A DNA stretch of 64,000 nucleotides from positions 25,371,606-25,435,605 of the forward strand of contig CM046836.1 of assembly GCA_025618425.1 (NCBI GenBank). The letters are read 5' to 3'. Numbering within the stretch: the stretch's first letter is position 1; every line of letters begins with the position of its first letter. Below, one piece after another: positions 35,635 to 46,958 of the stretch. Under the pieces are notes generated by a model that ran no database searches, was not told the origin of the DNA, and saw only the letters and a list, made by a program, of their open reading frames with translations. Source of the DNA: Heliocidaris tuberculata (Eukaryota > Echinodermata > Echinoidea > Camarodonta > Echinometridae). The position numbers and the translations under genes were made by a program.

Positions 35635-35979
35635 AACGATCTGTCCAATTTATCTCCCTCAGCGGTGCTCCAAATACGCTATCTCCCACTTAATTAAAGG
35701 CCAAGTCCACACCAAAATCAAACTTTCTGAGTATTTCCTACATAAATCATTAAGTTAAAACAAAAAAGAGTCATGTCTGAATTCCCAACGGTTGCTCCAT
35801 AGTGATTTTTTTCATTTTGGTAATTTTGAAGCGAATTATAAACAATCATATTTACCGCACAAATTCAGATTAATCACGTGACCATGTGACGTACAGCACT
35901 CACATTGTTTTTGGTTTACTGCGCATGACCATCTCGCTGGTGCAATCGACACCCCGCCCGCACGCCAGTATACACGCTA

Positions 35980-36233
35980 GTGCAATGCAGGTGCCTTGAA
36001 AAAATTCAACATGCCATGTGTCAGCCTTATGGCTGCTCAAAAAAGCAGGATGAAGTGCCTAACCATTGTTTTTTCGCCATTCCAAACCCCAAACGGATCG
36101 TGAAAGATGTACTAAATGGCTCAATTATATACGGACAAATTCAAAGTGAGAACGAACAAATGGGCTCAAAGTCGGGTGGTGTGTGAGGACCACTTTGAGC
36201 CTCACTGCTTCCAAGAGGATATTCGTGCAAGGT
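35980..36233 (+). pseudogene. THAP zinc-finger-like domain, frameshifted
   Basis: The first frame gives MCQPYGCSKKQ, then HCFFAIPNP. A shift near 36150 continues as KWAQSRVVCEDHFEPHCF. The pattern C-x4-C ... W ... C-x2-H-F-x-P-x-C-F is that of the C2CH THAP DNA-binding domain, about 80 residues. The frame change and the lack of downstream catalytic sequence make it a relic carried by the surrounding transposon. Confidence 0.5.
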
Positions 36234-36320
36234 GACGGCATCAGCAGGACCGTCTTGTTGTAGTGCTATTTCATCAGCGTTCAATTCTGGTTGGAAAGCA
36301 TAGCCTGGAGAACCAGACAT
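36141..36320 (-). CDS. Short open frame, unrecognised (MSGSPGYAFQPELN start)
   Basis: Fifty-nine residues start at an ATG in good context (AAAATG). The N-terminal half, MSGSPGYAFQPELNADEIA, is acidic and not low-complexity. The C-terminal half overlaps the THAP fragment on the other strand and is probably not real. It may be the first exon of an element-encoded protein. I do not assign a function. Confidence 0.25.
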   Translation of the reverse strand: MSGSPGYAFQPELNADEIALQQDGPADAVTLHEYPLGSSEAQSGPHTPPDFEPICSFSL

Positions 36321-37067
36321 TTTATAGACGGAATGAACAAGGAAATGTAATGAAATCGTCAAGAATCTCTGGTGTCTCTTCAATGAAAAATTGACAAATC
36401 AAAGGTAGTCTATATAGTCGTAAATCTGTGATCCGATTTTGGAGTTGGTTGGGCATGTACACAATGCAGCGTCGCGGGGCCGTCGATAGAAAAATCAATG
36501 TGAGTGTCTTGCGTCACATGCAGAAAATCGTGGCCCTTTGCATTGTGGGATTGAACAGGCTTGCTCGGGATTATGAACCTCATAATTAAAGAAACTTTCA
36601 AAAATGCATAAAAAATACTTTCGATAATCATTTTCCAAAAACAAAGGTATTTAAGAGAACTAGTATCTTAGATTTTTCTCTTTCAGTTGAGCGACTGTTA
36701 GTGCTCGTGTGGACTTGGCCTTTAACCTGCTGCAAGTCAAATATGGTGCAATCCCCGAATGGATGATGAATTCGGCGATAGGGCTTACTGCAGGTAAGAG
36801 GGGGAGCGGGATATAGTTTTAGAGATCGCTCTTATGATAAAATCGGCCAGATTCTGGATTAGTATATCGTTCGCTTTCTTTGAATGATCTCAATATTACA
36901 AATGGACCACCTCGTTGACCAAATATGAAGTGATATTTGCGCAAAATCAAAAGTCAGCACCCCCACCCCCACCCCACCCCCACCCCGACGCCTATCATGA
37001 GTACATGTACATTCTAATCATGCTTTGAAGAATCACTGAAATGATTTGAATTGAAAAGGTATTAAAT

Positions 37068-37070
<3 letters not shown>

Positions 37071-37107
<37 letters not shown>
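37071..37107. repeat. (AT)n microsatellite
   Basis: About 18 AT units. The paralogous position near 46679 is a poly-A run instead. Confidence 0.9.
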
Positions 37108-37109
<2 letters not shown>

Positions 37110-37339
37110 ATATTGCAGCTCATGCAGAGCTGAATTAAATGAAATATTCATATACATTAGAGTGCATATACATTCGAGTGAAACAAATTTTGATACACAA
37201 TTTGACAATTTATGTTTACTAAAAAAAAACCCATTATGTAACAAAAAACATAGAGATGCAAAAGAATAAAGATAGAGAATGAGAGAAAGAGCGAGAGAGA
37301 GAGGGGGGGGGGGGAGGAAAACAATCAGAAAGAAAGAAT

Positions 37340-37690
37340 AATTAAGTATGACGTAATAGGAATGAAAGCATCACATGACAATGAAATGATATTCAAGATT
37401 GTCACATAATATTCTGTTGTTCTGACATGAAGTCTTTACGGTGAGCTCGAAAAAGGTTCAAACACAACAAAGACCTTGAGATTTTTTTGAGAACTCTATA
37501 GGTCACAAATGGACATCAGCATCTTTGCTGTTCCACGTTTATTGGACATGTTCAGAGCAAACGCAGTGCCTCTGCCATTTGGGTTCCCAGAACAAAATGA
37601 CTGCGACCCTACTACGTCTTAACTACGTACGCATCACTCTACGTAAATTAAAATATTCACAACGCAGCTTCATTGAGTCCTAAAGCCCGC
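37340..37690 (-). pseudogene. Fragment of gene B (end of exon 3 plus part of intron 2)
   Basis: TATGACGTAATAGGAATG ... GATATTCAAGATTGTCA matches gene B exon 3 near 26960-27018. The sequence then jumps to DNA matching intron 2 at about 29005-29520 (GTTCTGACATGAAGTC, CTGCCATTTGGGTTCCCA). Intron sequence is present, so it came by DNA duplication and not retroposition. The 215-bp MITE of the parent is absent. Confidence 0.75.
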
Positions 37691-38019
37691 AGCACACTGC
37701 ACGATCCGACTGCGATCCGACTACTTTGCGACTGTGAGACCAATTGGATCGCAGTCGCATGACATCGCGGCCTGTACGATGCCACTAAAACCCACTATAT
37801 CCGATGATGTTGCCGCGCGTGCGTATTTTGCATGGAGTAACCATTTTCATCATATTCTGTATATTATATCAATTTAAAAGACAAGTATCTTGTTTGAAAA
37901 TAACATTGATTTACCAAACAAAATAGGGCTGTTTTACAATCGGGAAAAGGGTACATACATCGTTTACATCATTTTTTTTTTTTTAATAGTCACAAGACTC
38001 TTGGCCCTCATGCATGGCC

Positions 38020-38800
38020 CTGAGAGAAAGTGGGGTAGGTAGGAGAACTGGAAGATAAGGACGAGAGTATATGAGAAAAAGGATGTCGACATGTCTGCTG
38101 GACTTCGATCACTGTCAACTGAGAGACGAAAAGATTGATGGTAAACTTAAAGGATAGGGGAGGGGTAGGGAGATTAAAGAATATGGGATTAAGAGAGAAT
38201 GAAGGAGAGAGAAGGGGGCTGCAGAGTTATTAAGGGGGAAATGAGAAAGATGCAGTAAAATAAAGAGAGTCAGATGAAGGGAATGAGAAAGAGTGAGCAA
38301 GAAATGGAAAAGGTGCAAAGAATGGTGGAAATGAAAAGCGAGAAATAAGAGGGTAAAAGCGAGAGACGGAAAAGTAGAGCGGGAGGGAGAGAGAGAGAGA
38401 GATGGGGGGGGGGGGGGGGAGTGAGACTGAGCGTAAGAGATGAAAGTGGGAAAGAAGCTTAGATGTAGGCAGGTCCCATATTGTAGAAAAATGTCATTGA
38501 GCCGAGATGGGAAGAAAGGAGGAGAACGGCAAAGAATAAAAGACACAAAAAAGGGAGAGATAATGCGTGAGATAGAAAGAATGTGGGAAAGTAAGACAGA
38601 GTAAAAATGAGAGGAGTTAAAAGGAAGGAGAATGAAATGAGGCGAGAGAGAGGGGATGAGAAAGCAAGGAAAGACTGGAATAAGAATAAGATTCATACTA
38701 AGTGAGAGACAGCTTGGGACAAAGAGAGATATTGATTAGAAATAGGGAGACATAGGGTGGTACATGTATATAGGAAAGAATGAAAGGGGGTTCCAGAAAA
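38020..38800. repeat. Purine-rich tract (GA-rich plus strand)
   Basis: About 800 bases are strongly biased to G and A on the plus strand, with GAGAGAGA and a 13-G run near 38403. The long Ser/Pro/Leu-rich minus-strand frame is a by-product of the bias. Confidence 0.75.
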
Positions 38801-39289
38801 AAAAACACGTTTAACATAATTCTACCCCCCCCCCCTTACTTTCTCACTCAAACTCTTTTTTTTTTCTCGAGATCATCTTTTAATGTTGATCCATAATTCA
38901 TCTTCCCCTCTCTCTCTATATCCCTCTCTTTATAACGTATACTCATATTTTCTGCTTCCTTCCACTCAATTCCTTTCTTTCAACTTCTCTGTGACTGAAG
39001 TTTCCTTCCTTTCCAATATTATCCAATAATTGACTCCAAATCATTCATATACATTCCTGGCACACATCCGGACTAATTTTCTTTCTCCTTAAACCATCTT
39101 TATCTAGCAATTTCATTCTAATTTCCTTTCACATCTCTCCATTATTTTAGTTCTCAATTTCTGGCATGGTTCTTCAGACATTCGTACAACGCCTTGAAAC
39201 TCAACAATAAACAAAGTTTCATTACCAAGCATACTTTTATTTTTGTTGTTGTTGTTGAATTTTTTAAAGGGTTTCTTAGGCCAAAAAAA

Positions 39290-39960
39290 TAATTTTCATA
39301 CATTTAGAATGTATAGAATTAACCCCAAATATCTTTACCAGACATTCTACAGGTTAGTGGTTAAGGAGTTTGAAGAAAATAAAGGAAAGCGTAAACGATC
39401 GACGCGCGTAACTCGCGGATAATATTCAACTCTAATGAAACAACAAATGAATGAAGGATACAACGCAAAATGTTTTTATCAAATTGGAAATTGATTTGGC
39501 GCGTAACTTATGGATAATCTACAACCCAAATAAAACAACAAATGAATGAAGTCATACAACGGAGAATATTTTTAAAGAATCAAAAATTGATTTGGGCGTA
39601 ACTTACGGGGATTCTATACCACCCATATAAAATATGAAATGAATGAAGTGTACAACGCAAAATGTTTTTTATCGACTCGAATTTGATTTGGCGCATAACT
39701 AATGGATAATATATAACCCAAATAAAACATGAAATGGATGAAGTATACAACACAAAATGTTTATATTGAATAGAAAATTGGTTCGACGCATGAATTACAA
39801 AGAATCTACAGACCAAATGAAACAACAAATAAATTAGAAATAAGACGCGAAATACATATATCGAATCGAAAATTGATTTGGCGCTTAACTTCGGGATAAT
39901 ATATAATCCAAATAAAATATGAAATAAATGAAGTATACAACGCAAAATATTTTAATGAAT
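39290..39960. repeat. Satellite C, short array of about 95-bp units
   Basis: Units carry ATTGATTTGGCGCGTAACTT, ATATACAACCCAAATAAAA and GAATGAAGTATACAACGCAA. Six or seven are present. The left flank (GGCCAAAAAAATAATTTTCA ... TTCTACAGGTTAGTGG) is the same as at 48040-48120, so array and flank moved together. Confidence 0.85.
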
Positions 39961-41221
39961 GAAACAAGCTGATCAAAACTGAACATTCATAGATCTCATT
40001 AGATTCATGTACATGTGAAAATGATGGGACAAACTATACGAAATTTGTTAATGCTTGAGATAACAAATTCTTTCAGAATATCAAATTGGTGAAAGAAAAT
40101 GGTACTGTGACATTTGTGACATTATTTAATGGTGTCGGAAAACTCTTCTCATTTGTTTGTAAACTGGCGATCATAATTTCAATTTTTGCCTTGCCTACTG
40201 TTTTCTAAAATCAATCAAGGATAAAATGACGTTATATGTCCTCCAGTAAACAAAATGCCTGCTTCTCAGTCATTTAATTTTAAACATGATTGATTTCATT
40301 AATTATGATTACAGAAACAAATGGAATAGTCAGGAATTCAGGAAAGGTGGTATGGGGGGGGGGGGGGGCTGGGGGGCTGGTCCGAAGCTCCTCTATCACT
40401 TTGAGACTAGTGTATGTGGCCTTCCATGTTTCAAAAGAATAGTTAATCTGTAATTGATGGGAATCTGATGACTGAAAACTGCCCTCTTCCCCTTACAGAA
40501 AAGCTTGTAATTCCATACATATAAACTTTGCAGAATGTTTAGTTTTCAGAAATATGAAGCAATTCAAAATTAATATTAACTATACAGAGTTAGAAATAAA
40601 TTCACATGGAAATTTTGAATTTAATCTAAATTTTGAATTTAATCTAAATTTATTCTTCATTGCCATATTATATTTAACTGCATTAGATAGAATGTTGGGT
40701 ATTCTTTTTAATTTACTGGATAATCAAAATAGCAAAGAATATGTAATGTGCTGTTCAGTTTCAGAATCTAGCCGATTTTATTTTTCATAGTGAAGCAGTG
40801 CTCCCCTTTACCTGCTGCAAACCAAAGTTTTCAATGTTTTTCCCCGGTTTAATGTTCAGAGTCTAGACAAAATATAAAAATCTCCTAAATCAGGTGCCTT
40901 ATTTGGGCATTTTTTCCCGGCTCTAAACAGAGTTTAGACACTACTCTCGCCCACTAGTTACTCAGCTAGTTACTCAGCTTCTCGAGGATCTGGTGTGTTA
41001 TTGTGGCTGCTGAGAAATGATGTGGGATAACTGGAAGAAGAAATTTTATAGGCCAATCATTTTAGGCCTCATCAAGCCTTCTGTGCAATGATAATACAAA
41101 AATGCACTGTATACATTTACCGTTATATATTTACATGTATATGGAATAATGATAATAATAATCAAAGAAAATATATATGCCATTGGATTCGAATTTATCC
41201 AGTTCCTTTATGGCTATTATA
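39961..41221. other. AT-rich DNA, nothing recognised
   Basis: It has one 14-G run near 40354 and a tandem TTTGAATTTAATCTAAAT near 40615-40655. No supported gene. Confidence 0.5.
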
Positions 41222-42510
41222 AATTATGCTAGTAGTACATATGTATTATACCACGCACGTCAAACTAAGGAAAAGAAGAAAGGGGAAAAATAAGAGTTAT
41301 AACTTTACTTACAATAAATATATACAAATATATATACTGTATATACAATCATATGCAGTATATTTTTTCCTTTTTCTTTTTAAAAGAAGAATAATTCATT
41401 CTTATTGGGAAAGTTAGAATACGATTATTGGATTTCTATGAGGTTATCAGCACACTGTTGTTATATTAATTGTTGCTATTGCTCCTTTTTTTTTTATTAT
41501 CATGCTTATTATTTATATTCATCACCATATAGTATATACAGCCCACAATTACTTGTTACTATAAATTTTACCATTAATTTTTTGCAAATAAATTCAGTGA
41601 TCGCCCCCATTAACATATGTTTATGAACGTGCTTGGATGGCTGGTAAGATGGCATGTCAAAAAGTGGTCGGGGGAAAGTGTGAAGTACACATTGTGTGGG
41701 CGGAGGCGATAATTTTGGGGCGCGTAATACAAGCAATACCACCGTTTGTGTTTTTTTTTTTTTTGGAGGGGGGGGGGGGGGGGGGGGTTTGTGTTGTTTT
41801 TTTTTTTTCTCCTCTCCCCCGGTAGATGAAAATGGCAGGAAAAAATATATATAAAAGAATAAATTTGTTGAAAAAATAGTTATTCACGAATACGTATTTT
41901 TATAATGAATCAAAGTAAATTTTGTGGGAAAAATACATGTAGTCAATTTTGACTAATTGCCAAATAAAACCAACATTAGAAGACGAAGAAGAAGAAGAAG
42001 AAGAAAAAAAAGAAGACTCGCAGACTAATACAAAACCTTTAAAAGTACATAAAGGCAAGCTTAATTCAGCCTTGGGGTAACCATTTGAATCTTAAACGTC
42101 ATTTGCGTTCAGAGACAGTTACTCGATCTAATATTAATTTCGTTAGTCAATTTTTATACTGTTAACTTTGCTCCACCTAACAAGAATAGGGATCAGATTC
42201 TCGATTCATAATAAAAAAAATAATAATTTGCAATTATTTCGGATGTCAAAATTATATACCTATAGGCCTACATAATCAGATATTCTGCAGGAGTAGATGC
42301 ATAGACGCATAGCATGTATACAGGCACAGACTTGTCAGGGGCTGAACGTCTTTTTTCACTGATAATTAAATTTCAATTTTAGCATGATTGCAAAGACTTA
42401 CGGGGGAAAAAAATCGACATAAAGGGCTGGTCAGACTTGACCATCCCTATATACCTATAAATGGTTGCCAAATCGTTCAAGAATAGTATGTGGAAAATGA
42501 CTAAGAATTC
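41222..42510. repeat. Segmental duplication, copy 2 (partner 6995-10440)
   Basis: It is collinear with copy 1 but lacks the 2128-bp fold-back element; the empty site is at about 42452-42462. It has one copy of the 84-bp unit and a 20-G run near 41767 not seen in copy 1. Confidence 0.85.
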
Positions 42511-42529
42511 GATATGGTCAGTCAGACCG

Positions 42530-42668
42530 GTGTAACCTCGCTAATCATGAGGACCGCTATTCATAAGGACCACTTATTCATAAGGACCGCTATCCATAAA
42601 GCGTGACTAAATGAATAGCGGTTTTGTACGAATAGCGGTCCTTCTGAATAGCGAGCAAACCATAGACA
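42530..42668. repeat. Hairpin built of GGACCGCTATTCATAA repeats, cut by gap
   Basis: AGGACCGCTATTCATAAGGA is repeated on the left and mirrored by GAATAGCGGTCCTTCTGAA on the right. This looks like an end of a dispersed DNA element. The gap begins six bases later. Confidence 0.6.
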
Positions 42669-42674
42669 TAAAAA

Positions 42675-43174
42675 NNNNNNNNNNNNNNNNNNNNNNNNNN
42701 NNNNNNNNNNNNNNNNNNNNNNNNNNNNNNNNNNNNNNNNNNNNNNNNNNNNNNNNNNNNNNNNNNNNNNNNNNNNNNNNNNNNNNNNNNNNNNNNNNNN
42801 NNNNNNNNNNNNNNNNNNNNNNNNNNNNNNNNNNNNNNNNNNNNNNNNNNNNNNNNNNNNNNNNNNNNNNNNNNNNNNNNNNNNNNNNNNNNNNNNNNNN
42901 NNNNNNNNNNNNNNNNNNNNNNNNNNNNNNNNNNNNNNNNNNNNNNNNNNNNNNNNNNNNNNNNNNNNNNNNNNNNNNNNNNNNNNNNNNNNNNNNNNNN
43001 NNNNNNNNNNNNNNNNNNNNNNNNNNNNNNNNNNNNNNNNNNNNNNNNNNNNNNNNNNNNNNNNNNNNNNNNNNNNNNNNNNNNNNNNNNNNNNNNNNNN
43101 NNNNNNNNNNNNNNNNNNNNNNNNNNNNNNNNNNNNNNNNNNNNNNNNNNNNNNNNNNNNNNNNNNNNNNNNNN
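42675..43174. other. Assembly gap, 500 N
   Basis: Exactly 500 N, a usual placeholder length, so the real distance is unknown. Open frames spanning it are artefacts. Confidence 0.99.
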
Positions 43175-43249
43175 CATTGGTCCGAGGCCTATGAACCAGT
43201 GGATGAAAGTAAGTACTTTTTTGTTCTTTCATGCACTACTGCGTAGACA

Positions 43250-45180
43250 GGAGCACAAGGGGCCATGCCCCCCCCCATTCAGCCGCTAAAATAGGGGAAG
43301 GCAAAGCGAAAAGGCGGGGGAAGTAGAGGAAAAAGGCCCCAAAAGGCTCTACGAGCCATTATCTTTCTCTCAAAATTTTGCTAAAACGTCAAAGTTTTCG
43401 CGCTTCGCGCAGGAAGTGGAAAAAAAAAATCCCCCCCTGCATCCACCCGGTTACATACAGTGCATTGCGTCCATATAATTGAAAAGCAGTCAGGGCGCGA
43501 ATTTTCCGCCTAGGAAAATTATTATCTACGAGCCGTTATCTTTCTCTGAAATTGCTAATACGTCAGAGCTTTAGCGCTTCGCGTGCGAAGGGGGAAACTC
43601 CCCCCTCTCTGCACCCATCCCACATACAGTGCCGTATTGCGTCCAAATAATTGAAAAGCAGTCAGGGCGTCGAACTATAACTTTCCGCCTACGAAAATTG
43701 TTTTCTAAGAGCCGTTATCTTTCTCTCAAATTTGCTAATACGTCAGAGCTTTCGCGCTTCGCGTGGGAAGGGGGAAACTCCCCCCTCTCTGCACCCATCC
43801 CACATACAGTGCCGTATTGCGTCCAAATAATTGAAAAGCAGTCAGGGCGTCGAACTATAACTTTCCGCCTACGAAAATTGTTTTCTACGAGCCGTTATCT
43901 TTCTCTCAAATTTGCTAATACGTCAGAGCTTTCGCGCTTCGCGTGGGAAGGGGGAAACTCCCCCCTCTCTGCACCCATCCCTGTTACATACAGTGCCGTA
44001 TTGCGTCCAAATAATTGAAAAGCAGTCAGGGCGTCGAACTATAACTTTCCGCCTACGAAAATTGTTTTCTACGAGCCGTTATCTTTCTCTCAAATTTGGT
44101 AATACGTCAGAGCTTTCGGCGGCTTCGCGCGGGAGGGGAAAAACTCCCCCCTCCCTGCACCCCACCCCTGTTTTATACATAGAGTGCAACATTGCGTCCA
44201 AATAATTGAAAAGCAGTATATCAGGGCGTCGAACTATAACTTTCCGCCTAAAAAAATTGTTTGCTTATCTTTCTCTCAAATTTGTTTAAAACGTCAGAGC
44301 TTTCCAGTGGTGCAAATCCATTTTGAAATTCGGGGGGGGGGGGGGGGTCACCACATGATTTAACTTTTGTACCCTGTCCGAAAAAGTCTGAAAACTTCTG
44401 ACAACCCCCCCCCCCCCCCAAAAAAAAAAAAAAAAAAAAAAAAAGGTTATCACATTTTGGGGGTCTAGCTTTCCTCCCAAATTCTCTGACAAGCAAAAAA
44501 ATAATAATAAATTAAAAAATAGGTTACCACATTTTTGGGGTCTAGTTTTCCTCAAAAATTCTTTGACAAGCAAAAAAAAAAAAAAAGGGTTATTCAAAAA
44601 GGTTGCGCCCATGGAGCTTTCGTTCAGTAAGGGGGAAACTCCCCCCTCTCTGCATCCATCCCTGTTACATACAGTGCAATCAGGGGGGTGGAAGAGAGTC
44701 TGGTGCAATACTATATAGTATTGCGTCCAAACAATTGAAAAGCAGTCAGGGCGTCGAAATATAACTTTACGCCTAAAAAAAAAATGTTTTCTACGAGCCG
44801 TTATCTTTCTCTCAAATTTGCTAAAACGTCAGAGCTTTCGCGCTTCGCGTGGGAAGGGGAAAAACTCCCCCCCCCCCCCCCTGCACCCACCCCTGTTACA
44901 TAGAGTGCAATATTGCTACCAAGTAATTGAAAAGCAGTCCGAGGGCGTCGAACTATAACTTTCCGCCTAAAAAAAATTGTTTGCTACGAGCCGTTTCTCT
45001 CAAATTTGTTAAAACGTCCGAGCTTTCGCGCAGGAAGCTAAGGGGGAAACTCCCCCCTCTCTGCATCCACCCCTGTTACATACAATGCAATCAGGGAGGT
45101 GGAAGAGAGTTTGGTGCAATACTAGTATTGCGTCCAAATAATTGAAAAGCAGTCAGGGCGTCGAAATATAACTTTCCGCC
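43250..45180. repeat. Satellite A array, about nine units with 181-bp period
   Basis: GCCGTATTGCGTCCAAATAA recurs at 43631 and 43812 (181 apart) with near identity, then with growing divergence to 45128. Each unit has TCTTTCTCTCAAATTTG, CGTCAGAGCTTTCGCGCTTC and GGGGGAAACTCCCCCCTCT. A different insert with poly-G/C and TCTGACAAGCAAAAAA motifs sits at about 44300-44620. Orientation equals that of 22551-22868. Confidence 0.9.
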
Positions 45181-45769
45181 TGTACATACAAACTCTCGAT
45201 CGAAATGTAAGCAATAGAGTTACATACACACATGCATGGAAGTCTAGTTACATCATGGATAATGGAGCTACAATCCATGGTTACACTTTCCTGCACACTC
45301 GGTCTGCCAATCGCGCAAGGAAACAAGTCGAGATTGTGTGTACCAGGCATGCATAGACCATAGAGTTCTGTGTATGTTAAACTCTATGGAATAGATCAAG
45401 GAGTTATCACAGAACTCCTTGAATAGATGGTACGCTGTGCGTGTCATTGTCATAGGTCAATGTACATGTTTGGCTTTTTCTGTACGGAGGTCATAGGGTG
45501 GTAAAATCGCCACTGAATCGCACGCGGAGACCATCCCGACAATTTGTATCGGCTTTTTGTCAACAGAGGGAGCCAAACAGTGCGTTTGAACGAGTTTTGA
45601 AAAAGACCCGTCCGTTACAAAAATCGACTTTTCTTTTGCTCATTTCTCAGCAGTTACACAATTTCTTTCAAATTCCTTTGGCAAGAGTGAATTTATTTGT
45701 ACTGCTTAACAATTGGTGTAAATTTGAACAGAATCTGTTTCATCTTTTTTTTCAACATTACCAAAACTA
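45181..45769. other. Unique DNA between satellite and duplicated block
   Basis: It is GC-moderate with short frames on both strands. No family is recognised. Confidence 0.4.
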
Positions 45770-46136
45770 GAGTTTATCTTTAACATCAGTAGATCAAAAC
45801 ACGATTTACAACCAATTTGGATAGTTGGCGGGGAGAGCTTCTTTTGTTTACTTACAACATGTAAGCAATTACAGGTTTTACATATTCAGCCCATTGGTTC
45901 TATTTTGAAATTTGTGAAGATGTAAGCACAAGGTTATAAAAAAACAACTGCTGTGCCTGTTCTATTTTTATTTATTAATTTTTTTCATATACAGATAGAT
46001 AAGACCCAATTGTCTTGCACCGGCATTGTAAACAGGAAATATTAATCCTAAAATAAAACTGAGGGATGGAAAAGAATTCCATATTGCCACCAGGCGACTG
46101 TAAGTTAATCCAGAAACTCCCCTTTTTCATTTTCAG

Positions 46137-46261
46137 AGCGATATGTCCAATTTATCTCCCTCAGCGGTGCTGCAAATAGGCGGTCTCCCACTTACCTGCT
46201 GCAAGTCATAGATGGCGCAATCCCTGAATGGATGATGAATTCGGCGATAGGCTTGCTGCAG
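46137..46261 (+). pseudogene. Second copy of the candidate MCT-like first-exon fragment (transposon-free)
   Basis: It reads SPSAVLQIGGLPL, then GAIPEWMMNSAI, after a TTTTCAG acceptor-like site. Single-base deletions relative to 35635-36793 break the frame near 46194 and 46250. A GTAAGG donor-like site follows. It shows the empty target of the 1024-bp transposon. Confidence 0.35.
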
Positions 46262-46958
46262 GTAAGGGGGAAGAGCGGGATATAATTTTAGAGATCGCTC
46301 TTATGAAATGAATTGAATTGCCTTTTTAAATATCACTGAAATATGTACATCAATATTTTGTTTCAACAAGAAAACGAGAGAGAAAAGATTGTAACAACTT
46401 ATATACAATTCAAATAACAAAATATCGTAACATATCAGTGTATGTTAATAATATATGACAAAATCGGCCAGAGTCTGGATAATCGTTCGCTTTCTCTTAA
46501 TGATCTCAATATTACAAATGGACCACCTCGTTGACCAAATATAAAGTGATATTTGCGCAAAATTAAAAGTCAGCACCTCCTCCCCCCCCCCCCAACAGCC
46601 TATCATGAGTACATGCACTTTCTCATCATGCTTTGAAGAATCATTGAATTGATTTGAATCGAAAAGGTATTAAATTAAAAAAAAAAAAAAAAAAAAAAAA
46701 CGATATTGCAGCTCAAGAGCTGAATATATACATATACATTTGTGAAACTAACATGTTGATACACAATTTGACAATACATTAATGTTGACCAAAAAAACCC
46801 TTATAACTGTAACAAAAAACATAGAGATGCAAAAAAAAATAAAGATAGAGAATGAGAGAAAGAGCGAGCGAGCGACAGAGAGAGAGAGAGGGAGAAAAAA
46901 CAAAGCAGAATGAAAGGGAAAAATTGGAGAGTGATTGAGAAAGAGAGAATAATAAGCC

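Larger units (their letters stand above)
35698..36721. mobile_element. 1024-bp TIR transposon with THAP fragment, TTAA-type target
   Basis: AGGCCAAGTCCACAC at 35698-35712 is the exact reverse complement of 36707-36721. TTAA abuts both ends (35694-35697 and 36722-36725), with one more TTAA at the left. The paralogous site at about 46191 reads CCCACTTACCTGC, an empty site. It encodes a broken THAP-like domain on plus and a short opposite frame. It is a non-autonomous or decayed element. The superfamily is unclear, because TTAA suggests piggyBac but THAP domains occur in P and other families. Confidence 0.8.
35635..36793 (+). pseudogene. Candidate MCT-like first-exon fragment, split by a transposon
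   Basis: Flanking bases 35635-35690 and 36722-36793 are contiguous in the paralogous copy (46137-46261). They read DLSNLSPSAVLQI, then LLQVKYGAIPEW and MMNSAIGLTAG, ending at a GTAAGAG donor in phase 1. Gene A' exon 1 has MNSVDLGTTLGLFYAG, shares the sequence ATGAATTCGG and ends in the same phase. This suggests an MCT first-exon relative, but no following exon is seen. Low-to-moderate support. Confidence 0.35.
35270..37430. repeat. Segmental duplication, copy 1 (partner 45770-47233)
   Basis: AACATCAGTAGATCAAAACA-type text, GTTGGCGGGGAGAG and CAGATAGATAAGGCCCAATT are shared in order with the partner block. The similarity continues through the AT repeat at 37071 and the GAGAGAAAGAGCGAG tract. 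Copy 1 carries a 1024-bp transposon that copy 2 lacks. Both end in fragments of gene B. Confidence 0.85.

Noticed and set aside
36687..36725. Acceptor-like TTTCTCTTTCAG followed by an open frame into the MMNSAIGL stretch
   Set aside because: These bases are the right terminal region of the 1024-bp transposon, absent from the paralogous copy, so the acceptor is not part of the original exon.
38115..38696. 193-codon Ser/Pro/Leu/Phe-rich minus-strand frame
   Set aside because: It lies in a purine-biased tract whose complement rarely contains stops; no domain or codon pattern supports it.
42561..43246. Open frames of about 200 codons across the gap
   Set aside because: They consist almost wholly of N translated as X.
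43629..44205. Overlapping frames with repeating SGRRTITFRLRKL text
   Set aside because: Translation of satellite A, with the same peptide in every unit.
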